NCBI GenBank assembly: GCA_029882215.1
Contig: JAOULC010000025.1
Span: 1 to 44,032, forward strand
Origin: Gammaproteobacteria bacterium
GTDB taxonomy: Bacteria; Pseudomonadota; Gammaproteobacteria; SZUA-229
Direction: 5' to 3'
Length of the DNA: 44,032 bases
Shown here: one piece after another, positions 36,110 to 44,032 of the stretch
Numbering within the stretch: the stretch's first letter is position 1
Layout: each line of letters begins with the position of its first letter
Position numbers and translations under genes: made by a program
The notes under the pieces: generated by a model
The model's database searches: none
What the model saw: only the letters and a program-made list of their open reading frames with translations
Told to the model about the DNA's origin: nothing

Positions 36110-36757
36110 ATGAAAATACTGATAATTGATGACCATTCTTTATTTCGTGATGGTATTTTATTCATGCTTGAAGGGCTAAATATTGATATTGACAGTTTTG
36201 AAGCTGGCAGTTTTGAATCAGCTCAAACTATTATTGAGCAGCATACAGATATCAATTTAGTTTTGCTTGATTTGGGGTTACCCGGTATTAGTCACCTCGA
36301 TGCTTTAAATGCCATACAAAAAGAGCTACCAGAGTCAATGATTGTAGTGCTCTCTGGCTCAGAAGATCACAAAATGGTTGAGCAGGTTTTACGACAAGGC
36401 GCACGTGGCTATATCCCGAAATCATCTGAAACAACAATCATGAAAAACGCTTTAAAACTTATTATTTCCGGTGGGATTTATGTGCCACCTGAAATCATGT
36501 CAAAAGCAATACCCAAAATACTCTTAGAAAAACGAAAGCAGACACCTATTGATGAATTATTAACGCCACGACAGCGTGATGTTCTTAATCAATTAACCGA
36601 GGGAATATCAAACAAAGAAATTGGCAGCAACCTCAATTTAACAGAATCCACTGTTCGCGTACATGTTGCCGCTATCCTGAAAGCATTTAATGTAAAAAAT
36701 CGCACACAGGCAGCGAAGCATGCCATGCTCAATCAATGGGTGTATAGTAAATCGTAA
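36110..36757 (+). CDS. NarL/LuxR-family response regulator
   Basis: 215 residues. The receiver domain (1-120) has Asp7/Asp8, the phosphoacceptor Asp54 (VLLDLGLPG), and Lys104 (YIPKSS). The LuxR-type helix-turn-helix is at about 148-210 (LTPRQRDVLNQLTEGISNKEIG, TESTVRVHVAAILKAFNV). It should bind DNA when phosphorylated. It converges with the hybrid histidine kinase gene, 21 bases between stops, and is the obvious partner. Candidate targets include the divergent large lipoprotein gene, whose start lies 167 bases away. Confidence 0.95.
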   Translation: MKILIIDDHSLFRDGILFMLEGLNIDIDSFEAGSFESAQTIIEQHTDINLVLLDLGLPGISHLDALNAIQKELPESMIVVLSGSEDHKMVEQVLRQGARGYIPKSSETTIMKNALKLIISGGIYVPPEIMSKAIPKILLEKRKQTPIDELLTPRQRDVLNQLTEGISNKEIGSNLNLTESTVRVHVAAILKAFNVKNRTQAAKHAMLNQWVYSKS

Positions 36758-36778
36758 ACTTGCATATGTTTAGATTAT

Positions 36779-38560
36779 CTAATCTGTTAAGTGTTCACTA
36801 AGTAACAAACGAAGCTCATCTGGCAAAACAGGCTTATGCAGGATTCTATAACCACTGGATTCTGCTTCTTTAATACGAGAAGGCTCCGTATCACCTGTTA
36901 TGATAATTGCAGGTATTTTATGTCCCTGATAAAGCTGGTGTACTTTTCTAATAACATCGATACCCGTTTCATTATTTCGTAACCGATAGTCAGCCATAAT
37001 CATATTCAATGAAGTGTTCTCATCTTTCATCTTTTCTATCGCATCATCACCTGATGAGGCGACTACAACATGACAGCCCCAGGCTTTTAACAATGCATCT
37101 AGACTTTCGCGTATTTCTTCATCATCATCAATCACCAGGATAGTTTGATCATCAAAAAACTTAAAATCAGTTAAAAACTCAGAGTCATTACATTCAAAAG
37201 AGTCGTTCGTGACAACAGGCATTTCTAAAGCAAATAGCGAACCTTTCTCTCGTACAGACCTTACAAATAATGGCATACCAACCAGCTTTGCCATGCGTTT
37301 AACTATAGCTAAACCAAGCCCCAGACCTTTTGAACGATCTCTCTCCGTGTTTTCAAGTTGATGAAACTCTTTAAAAATACCCTGTAATTTATCTTCTTCA
37401 ATACCAATGCCACTATCATATACAGCTAGTAATACTTTACCATTGTGGCGGCGACAGCCTACAATAACACCGCCTTTGTGTGTATAGCGAATGGCATTAG
37501 AAATTAAGTTACGCAATATCCTTTCTATTATTTTTCGATCGGTATTTGCACATAATTTTGTATTGACGAACTTTATCCTTAAGTTCTTCTCACTAGCAGC
37601 GACTTCAAATTCTGCTTTCAAAGTGTCAAATAAATGCTGTATGTAAAATAATTCTGGTTCAGGTTTAACTACCCCTGCATCCAGTTTTGAAATATCAAGT
37701 AAGGAATCAAGTAGTCCGTTTAGCGCATTACTCGATTTCTGAATCTTGTCGACTATAATTTTTTCATCTTCTTTTTCAATCCGTGATTTTAATGCACCTA
37801 AAAACAGGCCTATTGCATGCAATGGTTGTCTAAGATCATGACTGGCAGCGGCGAGGAACTTTGTTTTAGAAATATTTGCACTCTCTGCCTTTTCTTTTTG
37901 TTTAGTTAACTGCTCGACTAATTCTTTATTTTCGAATCGTAAGTTAATTGAGTCGCGTAGCATACGATTGTGCACACGAATAATTGAAAACAATGCAAAA
38001 ATAAAAACAAACAACAATAAACCAAAAACATTGTAATAGGAGTCTTCAATACTTAAATATCGCCAAATCATTGTGGTATAAGTTGGAATGACAAAAAGGT
38101 AATAGGCAATAGGATGTGCCGATAATGCAGCTAGAGAACCCATTGACATCGCAATAACTATTAATGTCAATATATTAAAAATATGCAGATCTTCAGGTGT
38201 AAAAAATACAACGCTGACAGCGGCCCAGCTCAAACCGGATAAAAAAGCAAAAAAAGTAAATACCTTCCCCCACTGTATTACTTCACTGGGTTGTTTTTCA
38301 TGTTTTTTAAACTGCCTTAACGATAGATATCGAACCAGGGATAAGCAGTAAATAATCGATAGCCAAATATAAACTGTGATATCGGCGACTTCATTGATAA
38401 AAACCAGGCTAATGCCGCTTGCCGTTGCAAGCACGCCAATTAATGCGGAGCCTGCTTGTTTATAAAGCACTTTAATTAGCTCAACATCTACATCGCTCGC
38501 CGTTTGTGTCGTCGCAAGGTTGAAGTATTTCAAATATGTTGTATTAAAATTGTTCCCCAT
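36779..38560 (-). CDS. Membrane hybrid histidine kinase with C-terminal receiver
   Basis: 593 residues. The N-terminal 200 residues hold about six membrane helices with no periplasmic sensor domain, so the signal is probably sensed in the membrane. Next come a coiled-coil linker, a HisKA box FLAAASHDLRQPLHAIG (His241), an N-box NLISNAIRYTHKGG, and G boxes DSGIGI and GLGLGLAIVKRM. A receiver domain follows from about residue 465 (TILVIDDDEE, phosphoacceptor Asp in MADYRL, Lys in LHKPV). The DLRQPLHA box is typical of the type paired with NarL-like regulators. GGAAGA precedes the start. Confidence 0.95.
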   Translation of the reverse strand: MGNNFNTTYLKYFNLATTQTASDVDVELIKVLYKQAGSALIGVLATASGISLVFINEVADITVYIWLSIIYCLSLVRYLSLRQFKKHEKQPSEVIQWGKVFTFFAFLSGLSWAAVSVVFFTPEDLHIFNILTLIVIAMSMGSLAALSAHPIAYYLFVIPTYTTMIWRYLSIEDSYYNVFGLLLFVFIFALFSIIRVHNRMLRDSINLRFENKELVEQLTKQKEKAESANISKTKFLAAASHDLRQPLHAIGLFLGALKSRIEKEDEKIIVDKIQKSSNALNGLLDSLLDISKLDAGVVKPEPELFYIQHLFDTLKAEFEVAASEKNLRIKFVNTKLCANTDRKIIERILRNLISNAIRYTHKGGVIVGCRRHNGKVLLAVYDSGIGIEEDKLQGIFKEFHQLENTERDRSKGLGLGLAIVKRMAKLVGMPLFVRSVREKGSLFALEMPVVTNDSFECNDSEFLTDFKFFDDQTILVIDDDEEIRESLDALLKAWGCHVVVASSGDDAIEKMKDENTSLNMIMADYRLRNNETGIDVIRKVHQLYQGHKIPAIIITGDTEPSRIKEAESSGYRILHKPVLPDELRLLLSEHLTD

Positions 38561-38589
38561 AATGATCTTCCGTCATTTTCATAAAGCCT

Positions 38590-38627
38590 ATAATAATGTA
38601 TAGCTTCAAAGAACCATACATTATTAT
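38590..38627. promoter_or_regulatory. 12-base inverted repeat upstream of the histidine kinase gene
   Basis: ATAATAATGTAT (38590-38601) and ATACATTATTAT (38616-38627) are perfect complements around a 14-base centre, 30-67 bases before the kinase start. The two half-sites are 26 bases apart start to start, between two and three helical turns. It could be an operator, perhaps for autoregulation, or an RNA stem in the leader. Confidence 0.5.
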
Positions 38628-39097
38628 AAGCTTATTTAATTAATTATTGCTTCTACAGAAAAAATAGCAGGGATATTAATCAATATCAGCCCGTAGACTG
38701 GGTTCAGGACCCAACCCTTGCCTATTTAAACAAGCTAAGGAAGGAATTATATTTTCGGAATATTATTTCGGGCATCCAGTCCTCCACCTAGGGGCTAGTA
38801 GGGCAGTTTAACATTGATTCTGGTGACATTGTCTGCGATGTATGAGCCAATAGCTTAACATTGGCGAGTTACGTATTCTGTCTATATGGGCTTTTTTGAG
38901 TGCTTTTTAGCGCTAGCGCGTAGGGTGAGGTACGAACCCCGACATAAAACAAGATGAACAAAACCATAGCATTAACTTAATCACAAAGATGTGAAATGCA
39001 GTCCCGACGAAATTTTATAACAGTTTGGGGTATTTAAGTCGTCACTGAATATAGAGTTTTATATGTTTTGTTTTTATTGACAACATCTGAGAATAAA
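38628..39097. other. Gene-free region with GGGTT/AACCC-type intergenic repeats
   Basis: No credible ORF. Near 38692-38725 GTAGACTGGGTTCAGG and GACCCAACCC form an imperfect palindrome. Near 38920-38943 GTAGGGTGAGGTACGAACCCC repeats the words found at 32163 and 32273. A TTAGCGCTAGCGCG cluster adjoins. These belong to the dispersed GTTGGGTT-type repeat class. No terminator was recognised for the gene on either side. Confidence 0.5.
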
Positions 39098-39487
39098 TTA
39101 ACTGTCTTTCGGTTTGGCAACGATTAAATTCTCTAACTCCTCATCTGTAAACAAACGGGAGACCGTCATAAAGCGTAATCCCAGCGGGATTTCCAGTGAG
39201 AAACTGGCGCCGCGCCCTTCCGTTACATCGATGGTTAAGTGGGTGTTTTTCCAGTATTCAAACTGACCTGGTGCCATGTAAAATTCACAGCCGTGTATTG
39301 ATCCGAGTAAAATATCTCTCGAACCCACCATAAACTCACCAACCGCAAAACACATTGGCGCAGAACCATCACAGCATCCGCCGCTCTGGTGGAACATGAG
39401 ATCGCCGTGTTTTTCTCTGAGCTGATCAATCACCGCTTTGGCTTTATCGGTAACAGCAACTCGCTGGCTGTATGTCTTTTCACTCAT
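39098..39487 (-). CDS. DUF779 protein, aldehyde dehydrogenase-linked
   Basis: 129 residues with AGGAAGAG before the start. The core pattern is DLMFHQSGGCCDGSAPMC, then a G-C-E-F-Y-M strand and TIDVTEGRGASFSLEIPLGLRF. This is the DUF779 family, whose genes very often follow an aldehyde dehydrogenase gene, as here (69 bases downstream). The clustered Cys (GGCC and MC) could bind metal or be redox-active. Its biochemical role is not established; an accessory role to the dehydrogenase is likely. Confidence 0.92.
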   Translation of the reverse strand: MSEKTYSQRVAVTDKAKAVIDQLREKHGDLMFHQSGGCCDGSAPMCFAVGEFMVGSRDILLGSIHGCEFYMAPGQFEYWKNTHLTIDVTEGRGASFSLEIPLGLRFMTVSRLFTDEELENLIVAKPKDS

Positions 39488-39555
39488 TTTCTCTTCCTGA
39501 CTAAGTGCAGCGGTGAACGGGTCACCGCTGCAAGTCTGATTAGCTGGCTAATCGT

Positions 39556-41052
39556 TTAGAAAAATCCCAGTGCATTTTTGTCATACGACATCAGGATGTT
39601 TTTGGTCATGCGGTAGTGATTCAGCATCATCTTATGCGTTTCACGACCGATACCTGATTTCTTCTGACCACCGAATGATGCGTGAGCAGGATACAGGTGA
39701 TAGCAGTTAGCCCACACGCGACCAGCCTGAATACCACGGGCAAACTTTTGCATCTGGTGTATATCACGCGTCCATACACCTGCACCTAAACCGTATAAAG
39801 TGTCATTAGCAATGCTCATGGCTTCTTCTTCGGTTTTAAAGGTGGTTACACATAATACCGGGCCAAAAATTTCTTCCTGGAAAACACGCATGCTGTTTTC
39901 ACCTTTTAATAAGGTAGGTTGAATGTAGTAACCGTCAGGGTAAGTTTCGTTGTTATACGCTTCACCGCCACACAGTACTTCAGCGCCTTCATCTTTACCG
40001 ATCTGGATGTAGTTGAGAATTTTTTCATACTGATCGTTGGATGCCTGTGCGCCCATCATGGTGCTGCCATCTAATGTGTCGCCCATTTTGATTGCAGCAA
40101 TTCTTTCCAGGCAACGCTTCATGAACGGTTCATAAATGCTTTCCTGAATTAATGCACGTGACGGACAGGTACAAACCTCACCCTGATTGAAAGCAAACAG
40201 CACCAGACCTTCAATGGCTTTATCAAAAAACTCATCGTCTGCCTCCATGATGCTTTCAAAAAAGACGTTAGGTGACTTGCCACCCAGCTCCAGTGTAACC
40301 GGAATAATATTCTCTGATGCATACTGCATAATAAGGCGACCGGTAGTGGTCTCGCCGGTGAAGGCAACCTTACGGATGTCCGGGTGTGTTGCTAAGGGCT
40401 TACCGGCTTCAAGACCAAAACCATTGACTACATTAATCACGCCGGCTGGTAAAATATCCTGAATCAGTTCCATCACAACCAGAATTGATGAGGGTGTTTG
40501 CTCGGCAGGTTTCAGTACCACACAGTTACCGGCAGCCAGTGCAGGTGCCAGTTTCCACGCGGCCATCAAGATCGGGAAGTTCCACGGGATAATCTGCCCG
40601 ACCACACCTAATGGCTCATGTACTTCCATAGACACGGTGTTGGCATCAAGGTCAGAAATTTCACCGGCTTCGCCGCGGATAACGCCTGCAAAATATCGAA
40701 AATGATCGATGGTTAACGGAATATCTGCCGCCATGGTTTCACGAATGGCTTTACCGTTATCCCAGGTTTCAGCTATCGCAATTTTTTCCAGGTTTTGTTC
40801 CATGATGTCAGCAATTTTTAATAACAGATTGCTGCGCTCAGTAACCGAAGTTTTGCCCCAGCTGGCGGCGGCTTCCCAGGCAGCTGCAACAGCCAGATCA
40901 ATGTCTTTACTGCCTGAGCGTGCCACGCGGTTGATCACCTTGCCATTGACCGGTGAGGTGTTATCAAAATATTCACCGTCTACCGGTGCCACCCATTTAC
41001 CGCCAATGAAATTTTCGTATTGCTCTTTAAAATTAGCTGTCATGTCAGACAT
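39556..41052 (-). CDS. NAD(P)-dependent aldehyde dehydrogenase (ExaC/AldB-like)
   Basis: 498 residues. ATG 41052 is preferred over the TTG one codon upstream; AGGAGA lies eight bases before it. Class motifs are [38 protein letters not shown] (Glu255, general base) and [12 protein letters not shown] (Cys294, catalytic). Sequence and DUF779 linkage fit the ExaC/AldB group that oxidises acetaldehyde and related short aldehydes to acids during ethanol or related alcohol use. No alcohol dehydrogenase gene is in view. The divergent AraC-type gene is the likely regulator. Confidence 0.94.
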   Translation of the reverse strand: MSDMTANFKEQYENFIGGKWVAPVDGEYFDNTSPVNGKVINRVARSGSKDIDLAVAAAWEAAASWGKTSVTERSNLLLKIADIMEQNLEKIAIAETWDNGKAIRETMAADIPLTIDHFRYFAGVIRGEAGEISDLDANTVSMEVHEPLGVVGQIIPWNFPILMAAWKLAPALAAGNCVVLKPAEQTPSSILVVMELIQDILPAGVINVVNGFGLEAGKPLATHPDIRKVAFTGETTTGRLIMQYASENIIPVTLELGGKSPNVFFESIMEADDEFFDKAIEGLVLFAFNQGEVCTCPSRALIQESIYEPFMKRCLERIAAIKMGDTLDGSTMMGAQASNDQYEKILNYIQIGKDEGAEVLCGGEAYNNETYPDGYYIQPTLLKGENSMRVFQEEIFGPVLCVTTFKTEEEAMSIANDTLYGLGAGVWTRDIHQMQKFARGIQAGRVWANCYHLYPAHASFGGQKKSGIGRETHKMMLNHYRMTKNILMSYDKNALGFF

Positions 41053-41158
41053 CAATATCTCTCCTAAATGATTATTAAATGTACATCTCTGCGTGCTCAG
41101 TTACGCAGATAAGCTTGTAATTTGGTTTTTATTTTCGTTATCATCACACAAACTCGGC

Positions 41159-41246
41159 CAGACCATTGTCTGAACGGCAAACAAGAATAAAACCAGTTGA
41201 AAGAACATATTTGCATCACAGTCCAAAATAATTGATCATTAGTCCA
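41159..41246. promoter_or_regulatory. Candidate operator sites between aldehyde dehydrogenase and AraC-type genes
   Basis: AGTCCA occurs at 41220 and 41241, exactly 21 bases apart, which is two helical turns as expected for AraC-type direct half-sites. The second is extended to CCAGAC, which also occurs at 41158 inside the small palindrome CAGAC-N4-GTCTG (41159-41172). All lie in the 263-base divergent promoter region. Confidence 0.4.
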
Positions 41247-41315
41247 GACAATAAAAATAATGATGCGAGATTATGTATTAGTCATTTCTAATGCATGACC
41301 GGGGAGCCTGTATAA

Positions 41316-42242
41316 ATGACCACTGACGCAATAAAACGCCGGCGCATGCCGCAAGTTCTCATTGAAAATAAAATAAGCTTTGCCGGAGCGGAGTCCGAAG
41401 TCAGTATTTATGATACCTATGAATCGGCATCACGTGTGCGGCTGGATGCAGGTGAGCTGCTGTTTTGCGGCATGGTAACCGGTAAAAAAATCATGCACTC
41501 TGTGGATATGAGCGGCAACGACCAGAGTCAGATCTTCTTACCGCATGAAAGTTTTGTCATGGCACCCGGTGGTGTGGTGGAAATAGATTTTCCTGAAGCA
41601 AGCATTGATAACCCCACCACCTGCCTTACGGTTGAAATCTCAAAAGAAAAAGTCAGTCATATCAGTGAGCGCCTGAGCGATACATTACCGATGCTGGAAT
41701 CGGCCAATCAGTGGCAGTTCGGAACACCGGTTTTACACACCCATCATTCAACTGAAACACAGCGTTTGCTGAACCGTCTGGTGAAACTGTTTACAGAAAA
41801 TCACCCGGACAGGGATATGATGATTGATCTGAATATTTCAGAATTAATCATCCGCATGCTGCGCAATAACACCAGAGATTTTTTATTAACTTATTGCAGC
41901 ACTGACCCGGAAGCCAATAGCTTAATCGCCGCGCTCGACTGGATAAACAGTACCTTATCGCAGCCACTGGAAATTGATCAGCTGTGCCGGCACTCGGGCA
42001 TGAGCCGAAGCCGGTTATATGTTGAATTTAAAGAAAAAATAGGCTGCTCGCCGGTAGAGTTTCAGCAGCAACTCAGGCTAAAACGAGCCGCCGAGCGCAT
42101 TAAAAATGGTGAAGTCATAACGGCAGTTTGTTTTGATCTTGGTTTCAATGATCCCAGTCATTTTTGCCGCCGCTTTAAAAACTTCTTTGGCTGCACAGCA
42201 TCGGAATATAAATTAAGGGCAGAAGGAAAAAAGACAGGCTGA
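41316..42242 (+). CDS. AraC-family transcriptional regulator
   Basis: 308 residues with GGGGAG ten bases before the ATG. Residues about 1-190 form a ligand-binding or dimerisation region of the AraC_N type. The two helix-turn-helix motifs are at about 205-300: LEIDQLCRHSGMSRSRLYVEFK, then VITAVCFDLGFNDPSHFCRRFKNFFGCTASEY, which is the family signature. It is divergent from the aldehyde dehydrogenase gene, so aldehyde or alcohol response is likely. Similar regulators sit beside ExaC/AldB genes elsewhere. Confidence 0.93.
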   Translation: MTTDAIKRRRMPQVLIENKISFAGAESEVSIYDTYESASRVRLDAGELLFCGMVTGKKIMHSVDMSGNDQSQIFLPHESFVMAPGGVVEIDFPEASIDNPTTCLTVEISKEKVSHISERLSDTLPMLESANQWQFGTPVLHTHHSTETQRLLNRLVKLFTENHPDRDMMIDLNISELIIRMLRNNTRDFLLTYCSTDPEANSLIAALDWINSTLSQPLEIDQLCRHSGMSRSRLYVEFKEKIGCSPVEFQQQLRLKRAAERIKNGEVITAVCFDLGFNDPSHFCRRFKNFFGCTASEYKLRAEGKKTG

Positions 42243-42291
42243 AATCAGAATAAAATAATCAACATAAGCATAATAGATTGAATTGTTGGCT

Positions 42292-42702
42292 TCACCGACC
42301 AGTCGCAATAGATGGCCAAATATAATCAATAACAGCCTGTATTTGTTTCGAAGTGAGTTGCCAGTGATATTTATTGGCAGACTCCGCTTTCTTTTTACGA
42401 TGCAGTAAATCAATCACACAGCCATTCAATTCATCAAGGTCCTGTAACAAATCAAAGTAATAGGGCTTATCTAAAATCACACGACCTGCCGCATCAAAAT
42501 AATAAATGGCACCGTCAATACGAGGGCAATAATCGGGCTTTCTATTTTCAAGCGACATATATGCATAGGCAATATAAACAGATTTATTGGAGTGCTCTTG
42601 TAGAAGCTCCTCACCATTTCGGACCCTGTTCCATTTAGTATGAGGAATTCTGGTCACTTTACCCTCTTCGTCAAAGTGAAAAACATATTCTCTAAAACTC
42701 AT
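42292..42702 (-). CDS. Unknown protein downstream of the integron integrase
   Basis: 136 residues. No family is recognised. The sequence has aromatic-rich strand-like stretches (EYVFHFDEEGKV, GAIYYFDAAGRV) that look like two copies of a short F/Y-x-F-D-x-x-G-x-V motif, and a helical C-terminus ending YIWPSIATGR. There is no signal peptide. The ATG is 18 bases after the integrase stop with no clear ribosome site of its own, so translation may depend on the integrase gene. No attC-like site was found on either side, so it is not clearly a cassette. Confidence 0.65.
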   Translation of the reverse strand: MSFREYVFHFDEEGKVTRIPHTKWNRVRNGEELLQEHSNKSVYIAYAYMSLENRKPDYCPRIDGAIYYFDAAGRVILDKPYYFDLLQDLDELNGCVIDLLHRKKKAESANKYHWQLTSKQIQAVIDYIWPSIATGR

Positions 42703-42720
42703 ATCAGTGAAAGCAGCAAA

Positions 42721-43701
42721 TTATTCATCAACTGGGCTTAAAACAGCGCGCTTATTGATATTAAGCACGTGCGTATAGATTTCTGTTGTCGAGACATTTT
42801 CATGGCCTAATAACTCTTGCACAGTACGAATATCTGTCCCTTTCTCTATAAGACGCGTGGCAAAACTGTGGCGAAAGGTATGACAGGTTGCCGGTTTAAC
42901 TATATTGGTTTTACGTACGGCTGCTTTCACCGCTCTTTGTAAGACAGTTTCAGAAATATGGTGCCGGCGTTCTTTATTAGACCGTGGGTCATTAGCACGT
43001 TTTGAAGCAGGAAATAGATATTGCCATCCGGTTTCAACGGGAGCCTTTTTATATTTTCGTGCAAGCGCATAAGGCAAATAAACCTCTCCAAAGCCTTCAC
43101 TTAAATCAAACCGGTGAATGTTTTTTGCATGTTCAACAGCCTCTTTTAAAGGCTCAATTAGTGATTCAGGCAAAAGTGTGACTCTGTCCTTTTTGCCCTT
43201 GCCATCACGCACAGTTATTTGTTTGAACTTGTAATCAATATCTTTAATTCTAAGCCGAACACACTCCATTACCCGCAAACCAGAGCCGTATAGTAAACGT
43301 GCCATAATACCAGTCATACCATCTATATGGCTTAATACTTCTACAGCCTCAGCATGAGTCAATACAACTGGAATGCGCTTAGAGGGCTTTGCCCGAACCA
43401 ATTCTTTAAAAACACCCACTTCAATATCCAGCACATTACGATAGAGAAAGACCAGTGCATTCAGAGCTTGATTTTGTGTGGCGGCACTTACATTTTTGAC
43501 AGAAGCCATGTGGCTAAGGTATGCGGTAATCTCTTCATCACCCATATCCTTTGGGTGTTTTTTACCGTGGAAGTAAATGAAATTTTTAATCCAGCGAACA
43601 TAAGCCTGTTCAGTACGAATACTGTAGTGGCGTAATTGAATAGCATTTTTAACTTGCTGGAGTAGGCGAGGAGAATTCTCCCCATTGGCTTGATCTGTCA
43701 T
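42721..43701 (-). CDS. intI: Integron integrase
   Basis: 326 residues, AAGGA before the ATG. A tyrosine recombinase with catalytic Arg143 (GSGLRVMECVRLR), His274-x-x-Arg277 (HTFRHSFATRL), His300 (ELLGHENVSTT) and Tyr309 (EIYTHV). It also has the extra segment specific to IntI enzymes, at about 205-262: GEVYLPYALARKY, GWQYLFP, DPRSNKERRHH and LQRAVKAA. That separates it from XerC/XerD and phage integrases. IntI inserts and excises gene cassettes by attI x attC recombination. It points left, so the usual attI, Pc promoter and cassettes would be to its right, at or past the window edge. Confidence 0.95.
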   Translation of the reverse strand: MTDQANGENSPRLLQQVKNAIQLRHYSIRTEQAYVRWIKNFIYFHGKKHPKDMGDEEITAYLSHMASVKNVSAATQNQALNALVFLYRNVLDIEVGVFKELVRAKPSKRIPVVLTHAEAVEVLSHIDGMTGIMARLLYGSGLRVMECVRLRIKDIDYKFKQITVRDGKGKKDRVTLLPESLIEPLKEAVEHAKNIHRFDLSEGFGEVYLPYALARKYKKAPVETGWQYLFPASKRANDPRSNKERRHHISETVLQRAVKAAVRKTNIVKPATCHTFRHSFATRLIEKGTDIRTVQELLGHENVSTTEIYTHVLNINKRAVLSPVDE

Positions 43702-43890
43702 GACGTAATCCTTGTCATTAAGTTAATAATCCCTGTACTGAAGGACTATAAAATGAAAAAGATGGTTTCACAAGAGATACTACGAAGTGAAAATAGGCCA
43801 ATAAATGTAATGTTTTCAGTCATGCTCTAAGTGTCTGATATCTATGGGAATAAATTATATAAAAATACAGGCATATTGAAAAAGCAAATA

Positions 43891-43902
43891 CGACCATGGT
43901 CG
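43891..43902. promoter_or_regulatory. Palindrome CGACCATGGTCG in the integrase leader
   Basis: Perfect 12-base palindrome flanked by ATA on both sides (left directly, right after one C), in a very AT-rich context. It is a relative of the longer palindrome at 44006-44021, starting 117 bases away from that one's shared core. A dimeric regulator site or recombination-related site is possible. Confidence 0.5.
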
Positions 43903-44005
43903 CATATCTCAGAGCAGTGATCATATATGTGTGAATTATAGAAATAACATGTTGATATTTATATAGATTTTCAATATAACTGAGTAAAGAAAAATAAAAA
44001 GGATA

Positions 44006-44021
44006 TACGACCGTGGTCGTA
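44006..44021. promoter_or_regulatory. Palindrome TACGACCGTGGTCGTA at the right edge
   Basis: Seven-base arms TACGACC and GGTCGTA around GT. The core CGACC-N2-GGTCG is shared with 43891-43902. It lies 27 bases from the end of the window, so its downstream context is not visible. TTACGA at the very end may start a further copy. Confidence 0.5.
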
Positions 44022-44032
44022 ATATATTACGA

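Larger units (their letters stand above)
43702..44032. other. Leader region of the integron integrase (possible attI/Pc region), no gene seen
   Basis: These 331 AT-rich bases carry no credible ORF. This is where attI and the cassette promoter of a standard integron would be. I could not find a clean GTTRRRY core on the + strand, nor a strong promoter pair. Two related palindromes are present and listed separately. A CTGT-N8-ACTA word near 43733 only half matches a LexA box. Confidence 0.4.

Noticed and set aside
42243-42291. Possible attC site after the unknown gene (CAAC...GTTGGCT)
   Set aside because: The core does not fit GTTRRRY, the pairing is weak and the length is too short for a normal attC.
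43733-43748. Possible LexA box upstream of intI
   Set aside because: CTGT is present but the second half reads ACTA instead of ACAG, only a half match.
1-44032. CRISPR array, tRNA, rRNA or intact insertion sequence
   Set aside because: No regularly spaced identical repeats, cloverleaf sequences, rRNA stretches or transposase genes were recognised in the window.

Overview
The window reads as one chromosomal segment of a Gram-negative bacterium, most likely a gammaproteobacterium. Supporting signs are many lipobox and Sec signal peptides, outer-membrane barrels, Tol/Exb-type motor proteins, a split-P-protein glycine cleavage operon behind a tandem glycine riboswitch, prokaryotic diacylglycerol kinase, a TIGR02444-type gene beside a FrnE-like one, and an integron integrase. 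Nothing in it allows a confident genus call. No rRNA, tRNA, CRISPR array or intact insertion sequence was recognised.

Layout. Bases 1-5043 are the 3' part of a very large filamentous-haemagglutinin-like exoprotein whose start lies outside the window. Bases 5342-17918 are a tightly packed, one-direction run of ten genes plus possibly an eight-codon ORF. It starts with a tri-haem, HzsA-like lipoprotein, followed by two outer-membrane barrel proteins, a small exported protein, three TPR proteins (one a lipoprotein), a small exported protein, one TolQ/ExbB-type protein, two TolR/ExbD-type proteins and a TonB-like protein with an AgmX/PglI-type C-terminus. Several joints are stop/start overlaps, so this is probably one operon. 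It has the parts list of a proton-motive-force-driven, envelope-spanning machine related to the Agl/Glt and Tol/Ton families. It is the most interesting system here. Facing it are an MBOAT O-acyltransferase and an SGNH-like partner (17933-20356), a pair that usually O-acylates an extracellular polymer.

Bases 20577-25382 form the glycine cleavage locus: tandem glycine aptamers, a hairpin that appears to bury the gcvT ribosome-binding site, then gcvT, gcvH, gcvPA and gcvPB. A striking nested inverted repeat and a GACT motif phased every 7 bases follow. Bases 25615-32106 carry housekeeping and small envelope genes: dgkA, a chalcone-isomerase-like protein, a YqaA-type membrane protein, a small lipoprotein, a TIGR02444 protein, a FrnE-like oxidoreductase, a HAD/CbbY phosphatase and an ankyrin lipoprotein.

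Bases 32107-32921 hold no intact gene, only palindromic intergenic repeats and a 72-codon gene remnant. Then come a 1006-residue PKD/BNR-type surface lipoprotein, a NarL/LuxR response regulator convergent with a hybrid histidine kinase, another repeat-bearing gap, and a DUF779 plus aldehyde dehydrogenase pair divergent from an AraC-family regulator. The right end holds an unknown gene and an integron integrase pointing left. Its leader, with two related palindromes, runs to the window edge, so any cassette array would lie just beyond.
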